Assembly: GCA_012522585.1 (NCBI GenBank)
Contig: JAAYKD010000107.1
Location: 1-32,472, forward strand
Length of the DNA stretch: 32,472 bases
Source: Bacillota bacterium
Lineage (GTDB): Bacteria > Bacillota > JAAYKD01
Reading direction: 5' to 3'
Shown: positions 8,559 through 16,899 of the stretch, one piece after another
Numbering within the stretch: the stretch's first letter is position 1
Layout: each line of letters opens with the position of its first letter
Translations under genes and position numbers: made by a program
Notes under the pieces: model-generated
Database searches by the model: none
Seen by the model: the letters and a program-made list of their open reading frames with translations, nothing else
What the model was told of the DNA's origin: nothing

Positions 8559-8757
8559 TTTTATAGACTGAGGTAATCGTTATTAGGCTGGAGTTATTTT
8601 AGTTCTCTTGGAAATGATCAGAGGCAAGAAACTGAATGAAAAAGTTGAAGGTATCATCAGTACCTTGAGTTTTGTCTGGGTCTTTGGTCTGATAATTCTA
8701 GTTTCCTTTAGGGATATTTTAAAACTCTATTGAGTATATAGACTGAGGTAATTGTCA
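8416..8757 (+). repeat. 175-bp tandem duplication of rseP 3' end and ispG ribosome site
   Basis: Positions 8416-8582 and 8591-8757 align with a constant 175-base offset, no gaps and about nine mismatches (about 95% identity). Each unit holds the last ~47 codons of rseP, its stop codon, and TATAGACTGAGGTAAT with the ribosome site. In unit 1 the position matching the ispG ATG reads ATT, followed by a different sequence, so only unit 2 serves ispG. Confidence 0.95.
8591..8733 (+). pseudogene. Duplicated C-terminal fragment of rseP
   Basis: Unit 2 of the tandem duplication would encode VILVLLEMIRGKKLNEKVEGIISTLSF then WVFGLIILVSFRDILKLY and a stop. It has no start codon, and a TAG lies in frame just upstream. 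It lacks HESGH, the PDZ domain and LDGG. Several differences from the parent are silent (AAC/AAT, TTA/CTA), while Leu-Ile changed to Trp-Val. It should not be an independent product. Confidence 0.85.
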
Positions 8758-9830
8758 TGGAAAGAAAAATAACTAAAAAAATTGCTGTTGGCAATATTTT
8801 TATCGGTGGTGATGCCCCCGTCGTCGTTCAATCTATGTGTGATACGAGAACTGAGGATACAGCTGCCACCATCGAGCAAATTTTGCAATTGCAAAATGAG
8901 GGATGCGAACTGATCAGAGTTGCCGTGCCTCACGAACAGGCTGCTCGAGCCTTAGGAGCCATTAAGCAGAAAATCCAAATCCCTCTAGTGGCAGATATTC
9001 ATTTTGATTATCGCTTAGCCTTAATTGCCTTGGAGGAAGGCGTCGATAAACTGAGAATCAATCCCGGTAATATTGGCTCTCCTGAGAGGATTGAGGCTGT
9101 GGTCAGGGCAGCCAAGGATAGAAATGTACCCATCAGAATCGGTGTCAATGCCGGCTCGTTGGAAAGAGAGATTTTAGAAAAATATGAGCGGCCGACAGCC
9201 CAAGCCATGGGTGAGAGCGCCCTTTCTCATATTCGTATTTTAGAGGAGCTGGATTTTTTCGACATTCTGATCTCAGTTAAAGCGAGCTCGGTGCCCATGA
9301 CCATTGAGGCCTATCGAAAGCTCTCACAAATTGTTGACTATCCTCTTCACTTAGGGATAACCGAAGCCGGGCCACCTTCCACAGGCATCATACGTTCGGC
9401 TGTTGGGATGGGTTCCTTGCTTTCAGATGGAATAGGAGATACCTTGAGAGTATCCTTGAGTGCTGACCCCAGGGAGGAAGTCAGGGTAGCTTGGGAAATA
9501 TTGAAGAGCCTTGAACTTAGAAAAAGAGGCATCACTTTAGTTTCATGCCCAACTTGTGGCCGAGTTAAAGGGGATGTCTATGAATTGGCCAGAAGAGCCG
9601 AAGAGGCATTAAGAAATTATCAGGGGATACCTCTGACCGTTGCAATTATGGGCTGTGAAGTCAACGGCCCCTTGGAAGCCAAGCATGCAGATCTTGGTTT
9701 GGCCTGCGGAGTGGATACGGCTCTGCTCTTCGTCAAGGGAGAGATAGTAGCAAAACTCAGCCCTCCTGAGTATTTCAGGGCATTGCTGGCAAAAATCGAT
9801 GAAGTAAACAAAAATGCCATTAATCAATGA
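8757..9830 (+). CDS. ispG: 4-hydroxy-3-methylbut-2-enyl diphosphate synthase (flavodoxin/ferredoxin), IspG
   Basis: Penultimate MEP-pathway enzyme, converting methylerythritol cyclodiphosphate to HMBPP with a [4Fe-4S] cluster. The N-terminal TIM-barrel carries PVVVQSMCDTRTEDTAAT, PLVADIHFDYRLAL and KLRINPGNIG; the C-terminal half has the cluster cysteines in LVSCPTCGRVKGD and the conserved VAIMGCEVNGPLEAKHADLG. 357 aa is the usual two-domain bacterial length. The ATG is 7 nt after TGAGGTAA, which lies in the second copy of the tandem duplication. Completes the isoprenoid cluster with uppS and dxr. Confidence 0.97.
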   Translation: MERKITKKIAVGNIFIGGDAPVVVQSMCDTRTEDTAATIEQILQLQNEGCELIRVAVPHEQAARALGAIKQKIQIPLVADIHFDYRLALIALEEGVDKLRINPGNIGSPERIEAVVRAAKDRNVPIRIGVNAGSLEREILEKYERPTAQAMGESALSHIRILEELDFFDILISVKASSVPMTIEAYRKLSQIVDYPLHLGITEAGPPSTGIIRSAVGMGSLLSDGIGDTLRVSLSADPREEVRVAWEILKSLELRKRGITLVSCPTCGRVKGDVYELARRAEEALRNYQGIPLTVAIMGCEVNGPLEAKHADLGLACGVDTALLFVKGEIVAKLSPPEYFRALLAKIDEVNKNAINQ

Positions 9831-9866
9831 TTTTTACCACGTTTAGCCTGCATTTGTGCTAAGTAC

Positions 9867-9895
9867 TTGCCAATATTAATTTTTTATGTTAAAAT
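9867..9895 (+). promoter_or_regulatory. SigA promoter for rimP-nusA-infB operon
   Basis: TTGCCA, 17-bp spacer, TAAAAT with extended TG (TGTTAAAAT). Nearly identical in design to the rpsB promoter. It lies between ispG and rimP and separates the lipid genes from the translation genes. Confidence 0.75.
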
Positions 9896-9909
9896 TACTA
9901 TTGCTTGTT

Positions 9910-9931
9910 GAGAGTGGGCCTGCCCACTCTC
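9910..9931 (+). promoter_or_regulatory. Leader hairpin upstream of rimP
   Basis: GAGAGTGGGC and GCCCACTCTC are perfect complements around CT, so an 8-bp stem with a 6-nt loop can form at the very 5' end of the predicted rimP mRNA. rimP leader hairpins are known in other bacteria; whether this one acts in transcription elongation or as a stabiliser cannot be told from sequence. TTGTTTG follows, too weak a T-tract for a clear terminator. Confidence 0.6.
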
Positions 9932-9957
9932 TCTTGTTTGTGAAAAGAGGTGATTTG

Positions 9958-10416
9958 ATGAGAGCTAACCTAGAAAAGGTGGAAAATATTGCAGCCGAGG
10001 TAGCCGAAGAATTGGGTTATGAGCTTTATCGCGTCCAGATGATGAAAGAGAGAGGACGCAGCATTTTGAGGATTACGATCGACCACGATGAGGGGATAAA
10101 TCACCAGGATTGTGAAAAGTACAGTCGAGCAATTGACCCCCTTTTAGATCAGGAAGATCCGATTCCATACAGTTATTACCTGGAAGTTTCTTCACCGGGG
10201 TTATATCGTCAACTCTATAATGAAAATCATTATCAAAAGCATTTAGGCTCATTTGTCAAGGTTGTCTGTCGCCGCGGGGTGGCAGGAGCTCGCACCCATC
10301 GGGGGACTTTGGCTTCTTTTGATCATGAATATATAAATTTAACAATCGCTGAGCAAGAGTTAAAAATACCCAGAGAACTTATTAAATCAGTAAAATTAGA
10401 TATCCCTGAAGGATAA
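9958..10416 (+). CDS. rimP: Ribosome maturation factor RimP
   Basis: Small-subunit assembly factor. NLEKVENIAAEVAEELGYELYRVQ with ITIDHDEGINHQDCEKYSRAIDPLLD and YYLEVSSPGLYRQL are the RimP N-terminal and central motifs, followed by an SH3-like C-terminal domain. From ATG 9958 it is 152 aa, the normal size. The ORF track starts at 9886, but that would run through the leader hairpin; AGAGGTGAT sits 5-6 nt before ATG 9958. First gene of the rimP-nusA-ylxR-infB-rbfA operon. Confidence 0.95.
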   Translation: MRANLEKVENIAAEVAEELGYELYRVQMMKERGRSILRITIDHDEGINHQDCEKYSRAIDPLLDQEDPIPYSYYLEVSSPGLYRQLYNENHYQKHLGSFVKVVCRRGVAGARTHRGTLASFDHEYINLTIAEQELKIPRELIKSVKLDIPEG

Positions 10417-10438
10417 GGGATAAAGGAGTAAAGGCAGA

Positions 10439-11488
10439 ATGAACAAAGAATTCATCGAGGCTTTGGCGGCAGTTGCTAAAGAGAGAAATATTTCCGAGGA
10501 AATGCTCTTTAAAACCGTGGAACAAGCCCTTGTTTCAGCATATAAACGTAGTTTTAGCAATGCTACCAATGTCAGAGTGAGTATAGATACAGTCAGTGGA
10601 GAACTCAATGTATTCTCTCAAAAAACAATAGTCGAAGAGATTAAAGATCCACGCAGTGAGGAAACTCTGGAAAATGCTAAGCGAATTAACCCTGAGTATC
10701 AATTAGGCGATATCATAGAAAACGAAGTTACCCCTCAGGATTTTGGCAGAATTGCAGCTCAGACAGCCAAACAAGTTGTAGTGCAGCGTTTGCGCGAAGC
10801 GGAAAGAGGCATGGTCTATGACCAATACGCTGACCGTGAAGGTGAAATCATCGGAGGGATGATTCAACGCTATGAGCAAAAGAACATCATAGTTGAATTG
10901 GATAATCAAGTTGAAGCTCTGTTACCTTTAAGTGAGCAAGTGATGGGTGAGGATTATTCAGTTGGCAAGAGATTGAGTTTTTTTGTTGTTGAAGTCAAAA
11001 GATCCATGAAAGGTCCACAAATTATCGCTTCCCGTTCCCATCCCGGCCTCTTGAGAAGGCTTTTCGAACTTGAAGTACCTGAATTATACGATGGCACCGT
11101 AGAAATGAAATCCATCGCCAGGGAAGCAGGACAACGTTCTAAGGTTGCCGTATATTCTAAACATGAAGACATCGACCCTGTTGGTGCTTGTGTTGGTCCT
11201 AAGGGGGCTAGAGTCCAGGCTGTGGTCAATGAACTCAATGGAGAAAAGATCGATATTGTCAATTATTCTGAGGATATGGCTGAATACGTTGCCAACGCTC
11301 TCAGTCCGGCTAAAACAATCTATGTTGATGTCCTGGAGGACGGGAAATCAGCTCGGGTTATAGTTCCTGATTATCAGCTTTCTTTGGCCATCGGCAAGGA
11401 AGGACAGAATGCCCGTTTAGCAGCTAAATTGACAAATTTTAAAATCGATATTAAAAGTGAATCCCAAGCTGAATCTGAAAATTTATAG
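10439..11488 (+). CDS. nusA: Transcription termination/antitermination factor NusA
   Basis: RNA polymerase-associated factor controlling pausing, termination and antitermination. N-terminal RNAP-binding domain (FIEALAAVAKERNISEEMLFKTVEQALVSAYKR), S1 domain (EGEIIGGMIQRYEQKNIIVELD), then KH1/KH2 with VGACVGPKGARVQAVVNELNGEKIDIV and LAIGKEGQNARLAAKLTNFKIDI. At 349 aa it has the short Firmicutes form without the acidic repeats of E. coli. AAAGGAG lies upstream of the ATG. Downstream of rimP by 22 bases, same operon. Confidence 0.97.
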   Translation: MNKEFIEALAAVAKERNISEEMLFKTVEQALVSAYKRSFSNATNVRVSIDTVSGELNVFSQKTIVEEIKDPRSEETLENAKRINPEYQLGDIIENEVTPQDFGRIAAQTAKQVVVQRLREAERGMVYDQYADREGEIIGGMIQRYEQKNIIVELDNQVEALLPLSEQVMGEDYSVGKRLSFFVVEVKRSMKGPQIIASRSHPGLLRRLFELEVPELYDGTVEMKSIAREAGQRSKVAVYSKHEDIDPVGACVGPKGARVQAVVNELNGEKIDIVNYSEDMAEYVANALSPAKTIYVDVLEDGKSARVIVPDYQLSLAIGKEGQNARLAAKLTNFKIDIKSESQAESENL

Positions 11489-11528
11489 GAAGCTTAATTG
11501 GTAATTCTGTTTAAAGGGACGTGAAATA

Positions 11529-11831
11529 ATGAAGAGGAGAAAAACACCTCAACGAATGTGTGTAGGCTGTCAAGAAATCTCTCCCAAGCGTCAATTAATT
11601 AGAATAGTTCGCAGTCCCCAAGGGGAACTGTCTCTTGATTTAAGTGGTAAAAAATCAGGCCGAGGTGCCTATCTTTGCCGTAATCAGGAGTGCTTTCACA
11701 CTGCAGTTAAAGCTAAAAGGTTGCAGAAAGCCTTGAAATGTGAAATTTCTTCTGAGCTTTTAGCAATTTTAGCAGGTGAATTGGATTTACTGGAAGAAGA
11801 TAAAGAAGAAAGAACTATTGATAAAACATAA
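11529..11831 (+). CDS. ylxR: YlxR/RnpM family RNA-binding protein
   Basis: Small basic protein of the DUF448 family, found between nusA and infB in Firmicutes; the family is reported to bind RNase P RNA. Family marks are RMCVGCQEISPKRQLIRIVRSP and the SGRGAYLCRNQECF stretch, with paired cysteines. 100 aa is normal. In most relatives a second small gene, ylxQ (L7Ae-like), follows; here about 100 non-coding bases and then infB follow, so ylxQ is missing from this site. Confidence 0.93.
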   Translation: MKRRKTPQRMCVGCQEISPKRQLIRIVRSPQGELSLDLSGKKSGRGAYLCRNQECFHTAVKAKRLQKALKCEISSELLAILAGELDLLEEDKEERTIDKT

Positions 11832-11856
11832 ACACTTAATTGCATTGCAGCAAAAT

Positions 11857-11933
11857 ACCGATATTTCGGTGAGGAGTGGTCGTATCTTTTAATGAAATAA
11901 GTTCAATTTTTGCCGAAATATGGAGGTGGCTCA
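11857..11933 (+). promoter_or_regulatory. Candidate infB leader with alternative pairings
   Basis: Two mutually exclusive pairings are visible: a local hairpin ACCGA-TATT-TCGGT (11857-11870), and a long-range helix TATTTCGG (11862-11869) with CCGAAATA (11913-11920), which directly abuts the infB ribosome site TGGAGG. The second would place the ribosome site next to a helix. It occupies the place where ylxQ usually is. Function is inferred only. Confidence 0.3.
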
Positions 11934-14654
11934 ATGGATAAAATAACCGTCAGCGATCTGGCGAAGGAACTCAAAGTATCTACAAAATTGATTAGCAGCC
12001 TATTGACCGCTTTGGACATGACTGACGTAACAGCTAATACTGTTATAGCCGATCCTGTTGCTAAAGCGGTATCTGATGTTGTACTCAAAGAAAAAGCTAA
12101 GAAAGCAGCAGCCAAAAGAAAAGAAAAGGCTGAAGAAAAGAGTAAAACCGCTGTTCAAGATAAAAAAGCAGCTGAATCTAAGGATTCAGACAAAACAATA
12201 AAAACTATCCCGGTCAGACAAGAACCTGCCAAACGCCCTGCTCAGCAGGCACCCAGAGCTCCCAGACCCGCTTCTGATGCTCCCAGGCAGACTAGACCTC
12301 GTCCGGATAGCAGACCGACAGGTGATAGAAGATCTGCTCAAGCGGTCGATCGAAGACCTGCTCAAGCGGTCGATCGTAGACCTGCTCAAGCTGGAGACCG
12401 AAGACCTGCTCAAGCCGGAGACCGAAGACCTGCTCAAGCCGGGGACCGAAGACCTGCTCAAGCTGGAGACCGAAGACCTCCCCAAGCTGGAGACCGAAGA
12501 CCTCCCCAAGCCGGAGATCGAAGACCTGCTCAAGCAGGAGATCGAAGACCTCCGCAAGCTGGGGATAGAAGAAGAGCTCCTGATCAGAGAAGCCGCAGCC
12601 CCAGAGGCCAGCAGCCTACCGGTGCCAGAGCAGATGGCAGAGTCAGTCGACCGGTCGGAAACAGACCGCCGGTAGTTCCGCCTCCGCCGCCACAGGTGGC
12701 TCAGCAGCAGACTACACCCACCAAGATGGTCAAAAAAGACCACAAGTATTCTGACGAGCGCTATCGCTCTCAAAATAGAATGTTTTCCTCTGAAAACGAA
12801 AGAAGTCAGCGCAGCTCAAGGAGAACTAGGAATACTCGAACCAGACCCCGCGGAAGACAGAGGGTTAAATCTGCAGAGAGAATTATTACCACAAAAGTAC
12901 CCAGTCAAATCGAATTGGGCGGAAGCATTACCGTCAAGGGTATTTCCGATTTACTCAAGACGGATGTACCTTCGGTAATCAAAAAGCTGATGGGAATGGG
13001 CGTTATGGCTGCTATGAATCAGGAAATTGATTTGGATACAGCCACTTTACTAGCTCAAGAATTTGGCAGTAAAGTCGTAGCTCCCAAAGAAGCATTTGAC
13101 CCGGAAGTTCTTGTAGCAGATATTGAGGATAAAGAAGAGGACTTGATGGACCGTGCACCCGTAGTTACCGTTATGGGTCATGTTGATCATGGTAAGACCT
13201 CACTCCTCGATGCTATCAGATCGACTAATGTTGTCTCCCGGGAAGCAGGGGGTATTACCCAGCATATCGGTGCTCATACAGTCGAAGTTCAGGATAAAAA
13301 AATCACATTTTTAGATACACCCGGTCACGAAGCATTTACTATGATGCGAGCTCGCGGAGCTCAAGTTACTGATATAGCGATTTTAGTAGTTGCGGCCGAT
13401 GACGGTGTGATGCCTCAAACGATTGAAGCAATCAATCATGCTAAAAATGCTGATGTTCCAATAGTAGTTGCGATTAATAAAATAGACAGACCCCAAGCTC
13501 AACCTGAAAGGGTTAAACAAGAACTGACCGAGCACGGTTTAATCGCCGAAGAATGGGGCGGCGACACTATCATGGTCAATGTTTCAGCCTTGAGAAAAGA
13601 AGGAATTGAATTGCTTTTGGAAAGCGTCATTCTTTTAGCTGAAATTTTGGAATTGAAAGCCAACCCCAAGCGCAAAGCCGTCGGTACTGTTATTGAAGCT
13701 AAGTTGGATAAAGGACGCGGTCCTGTGGCCTCTGTTCTAGTTCATAAAGGCACCTTAAGAATCGGTGATACGATTGTAGTGGGTAGAACTTATGGCCGAG
13801 TCAGAGCTATGGTTGACGATAAAGGTCAGCGCATAGAAGAAGCCGGGCCCAGTACCCCGGTAGAAGTGCTGGGACTCAACGAAGTACCCGATTCCAGCGA
13901 TACTTTTAACGTGGTAGACGACGAGCGTCAGGCCAGACAATTAGCTGAGACCAGAGCTTCCAATTTGAAATTGGAAGAGCAAAGATCAGGCAGAGTGACC
14001 TTAGAAGACCTGTTCAGCAAGATGAGCAGTGGCGAGGTCAAAGAATTAAATATCATCTTAAAAGCCGATGTCCATGGTTCTGTTGAAGCTATCAGAGCCT
14101 CCTTGGAGCGACTTTCCACTCCTGAAATCAGAGTAAATATTGTCCATACAGGTGTGGGAGCAGTTTCGGAAAGTGACGTCATGTTGGCCAGTGCATCCAA
14201 TGCCATTATTTTTGGTTTTAATGTGCGCCCTGATTTAAATGCCACCAAAGTAGCAGAAGCTCAAGAAGTCGACATCAGAACCTACAGGGTCATCTATGAG
14301 ATCGTCGACGATGTGGAAGCAGCCATGAAGGGTATGCTGGCTCCCGTATTAAGGGAAAGAGTAATCGGTCATGTGGAAATCAGAGATCTTTTCAAAATCT
14401 CCAGATTAGGCACAATCGCTGGTTGCTATGTCAATGAAGGCAGGGTAACCAGAAATTCTATGGTTAGAGTTATCAGAGATGGCACAGTCATCCATGAAGG
14501 TGCAATTGAATCTCTCAGACGGATCAAAGACGATGTCCGTGAAGTAGCAACCGGCTATGAATGCGGCATCATGTTGGAGAGATTTAATGATATAAAAGTC
14601 GGTGATCGTTTTGAAGTCTACATCAATGAAGAAATCAGACGTACCGAACTATAA
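11934..14654 (+). CDS. infB: Translation initiation factor IF-2 with repeat-rich N-terminal extension
   Basis: GTPase that brings initiator tRNA to the 30S subunit. The first ~60 residues form the IF2N subdomain ([22 protein letters not shown]). Next comes a Lys/Ala/Glu-rich stretch, then a low-complexity Arg/Pro/Gln region with ten copies of an 8-residue repeat (DRRPAQAG type, residues ~131-210), a second IF2N-like segment ([28 protein letters not shown]), and the G domain from ~residue 405 with [29 protein letters not shown] and NKIDRP, followed by domains II-IV. At 906 aa it is longer than B. subtilis IF2 (716). ATG 11934 follows GGAGG; the TTG at 11910 in the track lies in the leader. Confidence 0.97.
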   Translation: MDKITVSDLAKELKVSTKLISSLLTALDMTDVTANTVIADPVAKAVSDVVLKEKAKKAAAKRKEKAEEKSKTAVQDKKAAESKDSDKTIKTIPVRQEPAKRPAQQAPRAPRPASDAPRQTRPRPDSRPTGDRRSAQAVDRRPAQAVDRRPAQAGDRRPAQAGDRRPAQAGDRRPAQAGDRRPPQAGDRRPPQAGDRRPAQAGDRRPPQAGDRRRAPDQRSRSPRGQQPTGARADGRVSRPVGNRPPVVPPPPPQVAQQQTTPTKMVKKDHKYSDERYRSQNRMFSSENERSQRSSRRTRNTRTRPRGRQRVKSAERIITTKVPSQIELGGSITVKGISDLLKTDVPSVIKKLMGMGVMAAMNQEIDLDTATLLAQEFGSKVVAPKEAFDPEVLVADIEDKEEDLMDRAPVVTVMGHVDHGKTSLLDAIRSTNVVSREAGGITQHIGAHTVEVQDKKITFLDTPGHEAFTMMRARGAQVTDIAILVVAADDGVMPQTIEAINHAKNADVPIVVAINKIDRPQAQPERVKQELTEHGLIAEEWGGDTIMVNVSALRKEGIELLLESVILLAEILELKANPKRKAVGTVIEAKLDKGRGPVASVLVHKGTLRIGDTIVVGRTYGRVRAMVDDKGQRIEEAGPSTPVEVLGLNEVPDSSDTFNVVDDERQARQLAETRASNLKLEEQRSGRVTLEDLFSKMSSGEVKELNIILKADVHGSVEAIRASLERLSTPEIRVNIVHTGVGAVSESDVMLASASNAIIFGFNVRPDLNATKVAEAQEVDIRTYRVIYEIVDDVEAAMKGMLAPVLRERVIGHVEIRDLFKISRLGTIAGCYVNEGRVTRNSMVRVIRDGTVIHEGAIESLRRIKDDVREVATGYECGIMLERFNDIKVGDRFEVYINEEIRRTEL
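12324..12563 (+). repeat. Ten tandem 24-bp units within infB
   Basis: Units of the form GATCGAAGACCTGCTCAAGC... encode DRR(P/S)(A/P)QA(G/V) ten times without phase change, then decay into DRRRAPDQ. Copies differ at a few synonymous and non-synonymous positions (GAC/GAT, GCT/CCC, GGA/GGG). Unit length is a multiple of three, so copy-number change would keep the frame. Confidence 0.93.
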
Positions 14655-14683
14655 AATTCCTTAAATTTCAAGGAGGAGATTAG

Positions 14684-15049
14684 ATGAAACAAAGAGCTTT
14701 GAGAATTTCAACTGTGATTAAAAATGTGGTCAGCAATCTCATACAAAATGAAATACGCGACCCTCGTATCGGCTTTGTCAGCGTTTCCGATGTGGAAGTA
14801 AGCGGTGACTTGCGCTTAGCCAAGATCTATATCAGCCCGATGGGGACTGATGAAGAAAAGCAAGCTTCCATGGCTGGTCTGGAAAGTGCCAAAGGCATGA
14901 TCAGAACAGCAATCGGACAGGCTGTGAAACTGAAATATACTCCGGAAATTCAGCTGATTCAAGATGATTCTATTGCTAGAGGTTCAGAACTTTTAGATTT
15001 AATCAACAAAGTAACTGCTCCCAAAGAGCAAGAAGAAGAAAAAGAATAG
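14684..15049 (+). CDS. rbfA: Ribosome-binding factor A
   Basis: KH-fold protein needed for late 30S maturation and 16S 5'-end processing. Hallmarks are the N-terminal ISTVIKNVVSNLIQNEIRDPRIGFVSVSDVEVSGDLRLAKIYIS and the later LKYTPEIQLIQDDSIARGSELLDLI. 121 aa, normal. AAGGAGGAG lies just before the ATG, 29 bases after infB. The DHH phosphoesterase gene nrnA that usually sits between rbfA and truB in Firmicutes is absent here; a hairpin is present instead. Confidence 0.97.
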   Translation: MKQRALRISTVIKNVVSNLIQNEIRDPRIGFVSVSDVEVSGDLRLAKIYISPMGTDEEKQASMAGLESAKGMIRTAIGQAVKLKYTPEIQLIQDDSIARGSELLDLINKVTAPKEQEEEKE

Positions 15050-15062
15050 CAAGAAATCGATC

Positions 15063-15100
15063 AGGCGGCAGGAAAATTTCCCGTCGCCTTTCCTTTATCT
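15063..15100 (+). terminator. Probable intrinsic terminator after rbfA
   Basis: Imperfect stem AGGCGGCAGG.../...CCCGTCGCCT (one G-T and one A-C pair) around an AAAATT loop, followed by TTTCCTTTATCTTTTCTT. It probably gives partial termination ahead of truB. Confidence 0.65.
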
Positions 15101-15123
15101 TTTCTTAGAAAGAAGGTTGTGCC

Positions 15124-16053
15124 ATGATTCATGGTGTAATCAATTTGAATAAACCAAAGGGGATTACCTCCCATGACGCAGTCAGCCGTTTGCGCCGGAT
15201 TTTGCAGCAAAGGAGAATTGGTCATACAGGCACTTTGGATCCTTTGGCTCAAGGTGTTTTGCCTATCTGTTTAGGCGATGCTACCAGAATTGCCGAATAT
15301 CTGAGCGGAGCCGATAAAACTTACAGGGTCTGGATGCGCTTTGGCTATAGCTCTGACACCCTGGATATCACAGGTCAGGTTAAAGAAGTTGAATCTGAAG
15401 AAATATCGAGCAGGGATCTGGATAAGATTTTGCAAAATTTTCAAGGTGAGATAGAGCAAGTCCCCCCCATGTATTCTGCCATCAGTATCAAAGGGCAGAG
15501 ACTCCATCAATTGGCTCGACAGGGTAAGACTATAGACAGACCTGCCAGAAGGGTTATAATCCATAAAATAGAGCATTTGAACTCCTTCAAAGGACCTTTG
15601 GGCTTTGAAGCTGAATTGAGGGTTAAATGCAGTAAGGGCACTTATATCAGGTCTTTGGTTCAAGATATTGGCAAGGCTGCCGGCACTGATGCTATTTTAA
15701 CCGATTTGACCAGAGAAAAAAGCGGTGGTTTTAGTCTTGATCAGTCTCTGGATTTTGCAAGCATAGAAGCCAGAGTCGAATCGGCCCAGACAGCAGAAAT
15801 TTTACATCTTCTGTCTCCTAAACAATTATCATTGCCGATCAGAACACTCACTCCGGAAGAAAAAAACGAAATCAAGTTCGGTCGTTTTATCAATTGCTCC
15901 TTGGATGAAAAAGAGATTTTAGCCCAAGAGGACCTGTTGCTGCTCTATCAAGAAAAACTGGTAGCTATCGGCACCCTTGTTGATCAGGACGGGTCTTGTC
16001 TGATCAAGCCAAAGAAAAACTTTGTCAATCCTTTGAAATTCGTGAAAAAATAA
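15124..16053 (+). CDS. truB: tRNA pseudouridine(55) synthase TruB
   Basis: Makes pseudouridine at position 55 of tRNAs. The start GVINLNKPKGITSHDAVSRLRR and the catalytic motif GHTGTLDPLAQGVLPICLGDATR (Asp in LDP) are visible, then KTYRVWMRFG, QVPPMYSAISIKGQRLHQLAR and CSKGTYIRSLVQDIG. 309 aa with a C-terminal PUA-like region. AGAAGG precedes the ATG. Located between rbfA and ribF as in most Firmicutes, 16 bases from ribF. Confidence 0.97.
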   Translation: MIHGVINLNKPKGITSHDAVSRLRRILQQRRIGHTGTLDPLAQGVLPICLGDATRIAEYLSGADKTYRVWMRFGYSSDTLDITGQVKEVESEEISSRDLDKILQNFQGEIEQVPPMYSAISIKGQRLHQLARQGKTIDRPARRVIIHKIEHLNSFKGPLGFEAELRVKCSKGTYIRSLVQDIGKAAGTDAILTDLTREKSGGFSLDQSLDFASIEARVESAQTAEILHLLSPKQLSLPIRTLTPEEKNEIKFGRFINCSLDEKEILAQEDLLLLYQEKLVAIGTLVDQDGSCLIKPKKNFVNPLKFVKK

Positions 16054-16069
16054 AAGCCAGGTGAATATA

Positions 16070-16855
16070 ATGAAAATCTATAATGCTGAGGACAGCCTGC
16101 CTGAACAAAAGAGAATAATCGCTTTGGGCAATTTTGATGGAGTTCATTTGGGTCATCAAGCTATAATAAAAAATGCCGTCGAACTGGCAAATAAATCCGA
16201 TGCCTTGGCCTCGATTTTGCTTTTTGAACCTCATCCCATGGCTCTTTTGCAGCCCAATCAGGTTCACCCTCTTTTAACTTCGCTAGAAGCTAAAATTGAA
16301 TACTTTACCCGGTTGGGTTTAGATGAATTGATAATTCATCCTTTTACCGAAGAAATTAAATCAATGTTGCCGCAACAGTTTTTTCTTCAGATCCTCTGTC
16401 AAAAACTGAATGCCGGGGGATTTTCCATTGGCTTCGATTATACTTTTGGCAATCAGCATAAGGGCAATGCCTCACTCTTGAGAGAATTCAGCTTGGCTAA
16501 GAATTTGACTATTGTCATTCAAAAAGAGGTTTTGTTTGACGGTGAACCGGTTTCTTCCACAGAGATCAAGAAAGCGATCAGGAGCGGCCGCTTTGACCGG
16601 GCTAATCGATTGTTGGGGCGTAAATATTGTCTTTCTATCGAGTCTTTTACTAAGGAAGAAGATGTCTATCGCTTGAATTTTAACCAGCAGGCCGTCTTGC
16701 CCCAAGCGGGAGAATTTTCTGTTTCGGTCTGCCAGGCTAACAATCTTTTGGACCAGAAGGGTCTTCTTTTCCTTGAAGAGGGAAGGGTCAAACTAAAGAT
16801 CAAAGAAGAACTTTGTCGGCAGAAAAAATACCTTTTATTTTTTCAAAATCAATGA
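16070..16855 (+). CDS. ribF: RibF-type FAD synthetase with degenerate riboflavin kinase domain
   Basis: The N-terminal ~185 residues are a good FMN adenylyltransferase domain: IIALGNFDGVHLGHQAII (nucleotide-binding GNFDGVHLGH), LLFEPHPMALL, GGFSIGFDYTFGNQHKGN, and PVSSTEIKKAIRSGRFDRANRLLGR. In complete RibF this is followed by ~125 residues of riboflavin kinase with GFPTANL and the NIGxRPTF region. Here only ~75 residues follow, and none of these motifs is visible; VLPQAGEFSVSV may be the remains of the usual LPxxGVY strand. Total 261 aa against the usual 300-315. Start at ATG 16070, 5 nt after AGGTGA. The protein likely makes FAD from FMN, but kinase activity is doubtful. Confidence 0.88.
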   Translation: MKIYNAEDSLPEQKRIIALGNFDGVHLGHQAIIKNAVELANKSDALASILLFEPHPMALLQPNQVHPLLTSLEAKIEYFTRLGLDELIIHPFTEEIKSMLPQQFFLQILCQKLNAGGFSIGFDYTFGNQHKGNASLLREFSLAKNLTIVIQKEVLFDGEPVSSTEIKKAIRSGRFDRANRLLGRKYCLSIESFTKEEDVYRLNFNQQAVLPQAGEFSVSVCQANNLLDQKGLLFLEEGRVKLKIKEELCRQKKYLLFFQNQ

Positions 16856-16864
16856 AGATAGCCC

Positions 16865-16893
16865 TTGATATAATGAGCCTCATGGGTTATAAT
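16865..16893 (+). promoter_or_regulatory. SigA promoter for rpsO
   Basis: TTGATA, exact 17-bp spacer, TATAAT. It starts right after the ribF stop and gives rpsO its own transcript with a leader of about 75 nt. Confidence 0.83.
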
Positions 16894-16899
16894 GCATGA

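Noticed and set aside
11876-11941. Short upstream ORF (21 codons, GTG start) overlapping the infB start
   Set aside because: Its AGGAG site touches the GTG, leaving no spacing, and the peptide shows no recognisable feature.
12324-12563. Possible CRISPR array
   Set aside because: Units are contiguous without unique spacers and encode in-frame IF2 residues.
12277-12675. 132-aa + strand ORF and the 195-aa minus-strand ORF over the infB repeats
   Set aside because: Both are forced open by the 24-bp repeats, which keep every frame periodic; they lie wholly inside infB and have no ribosome site.
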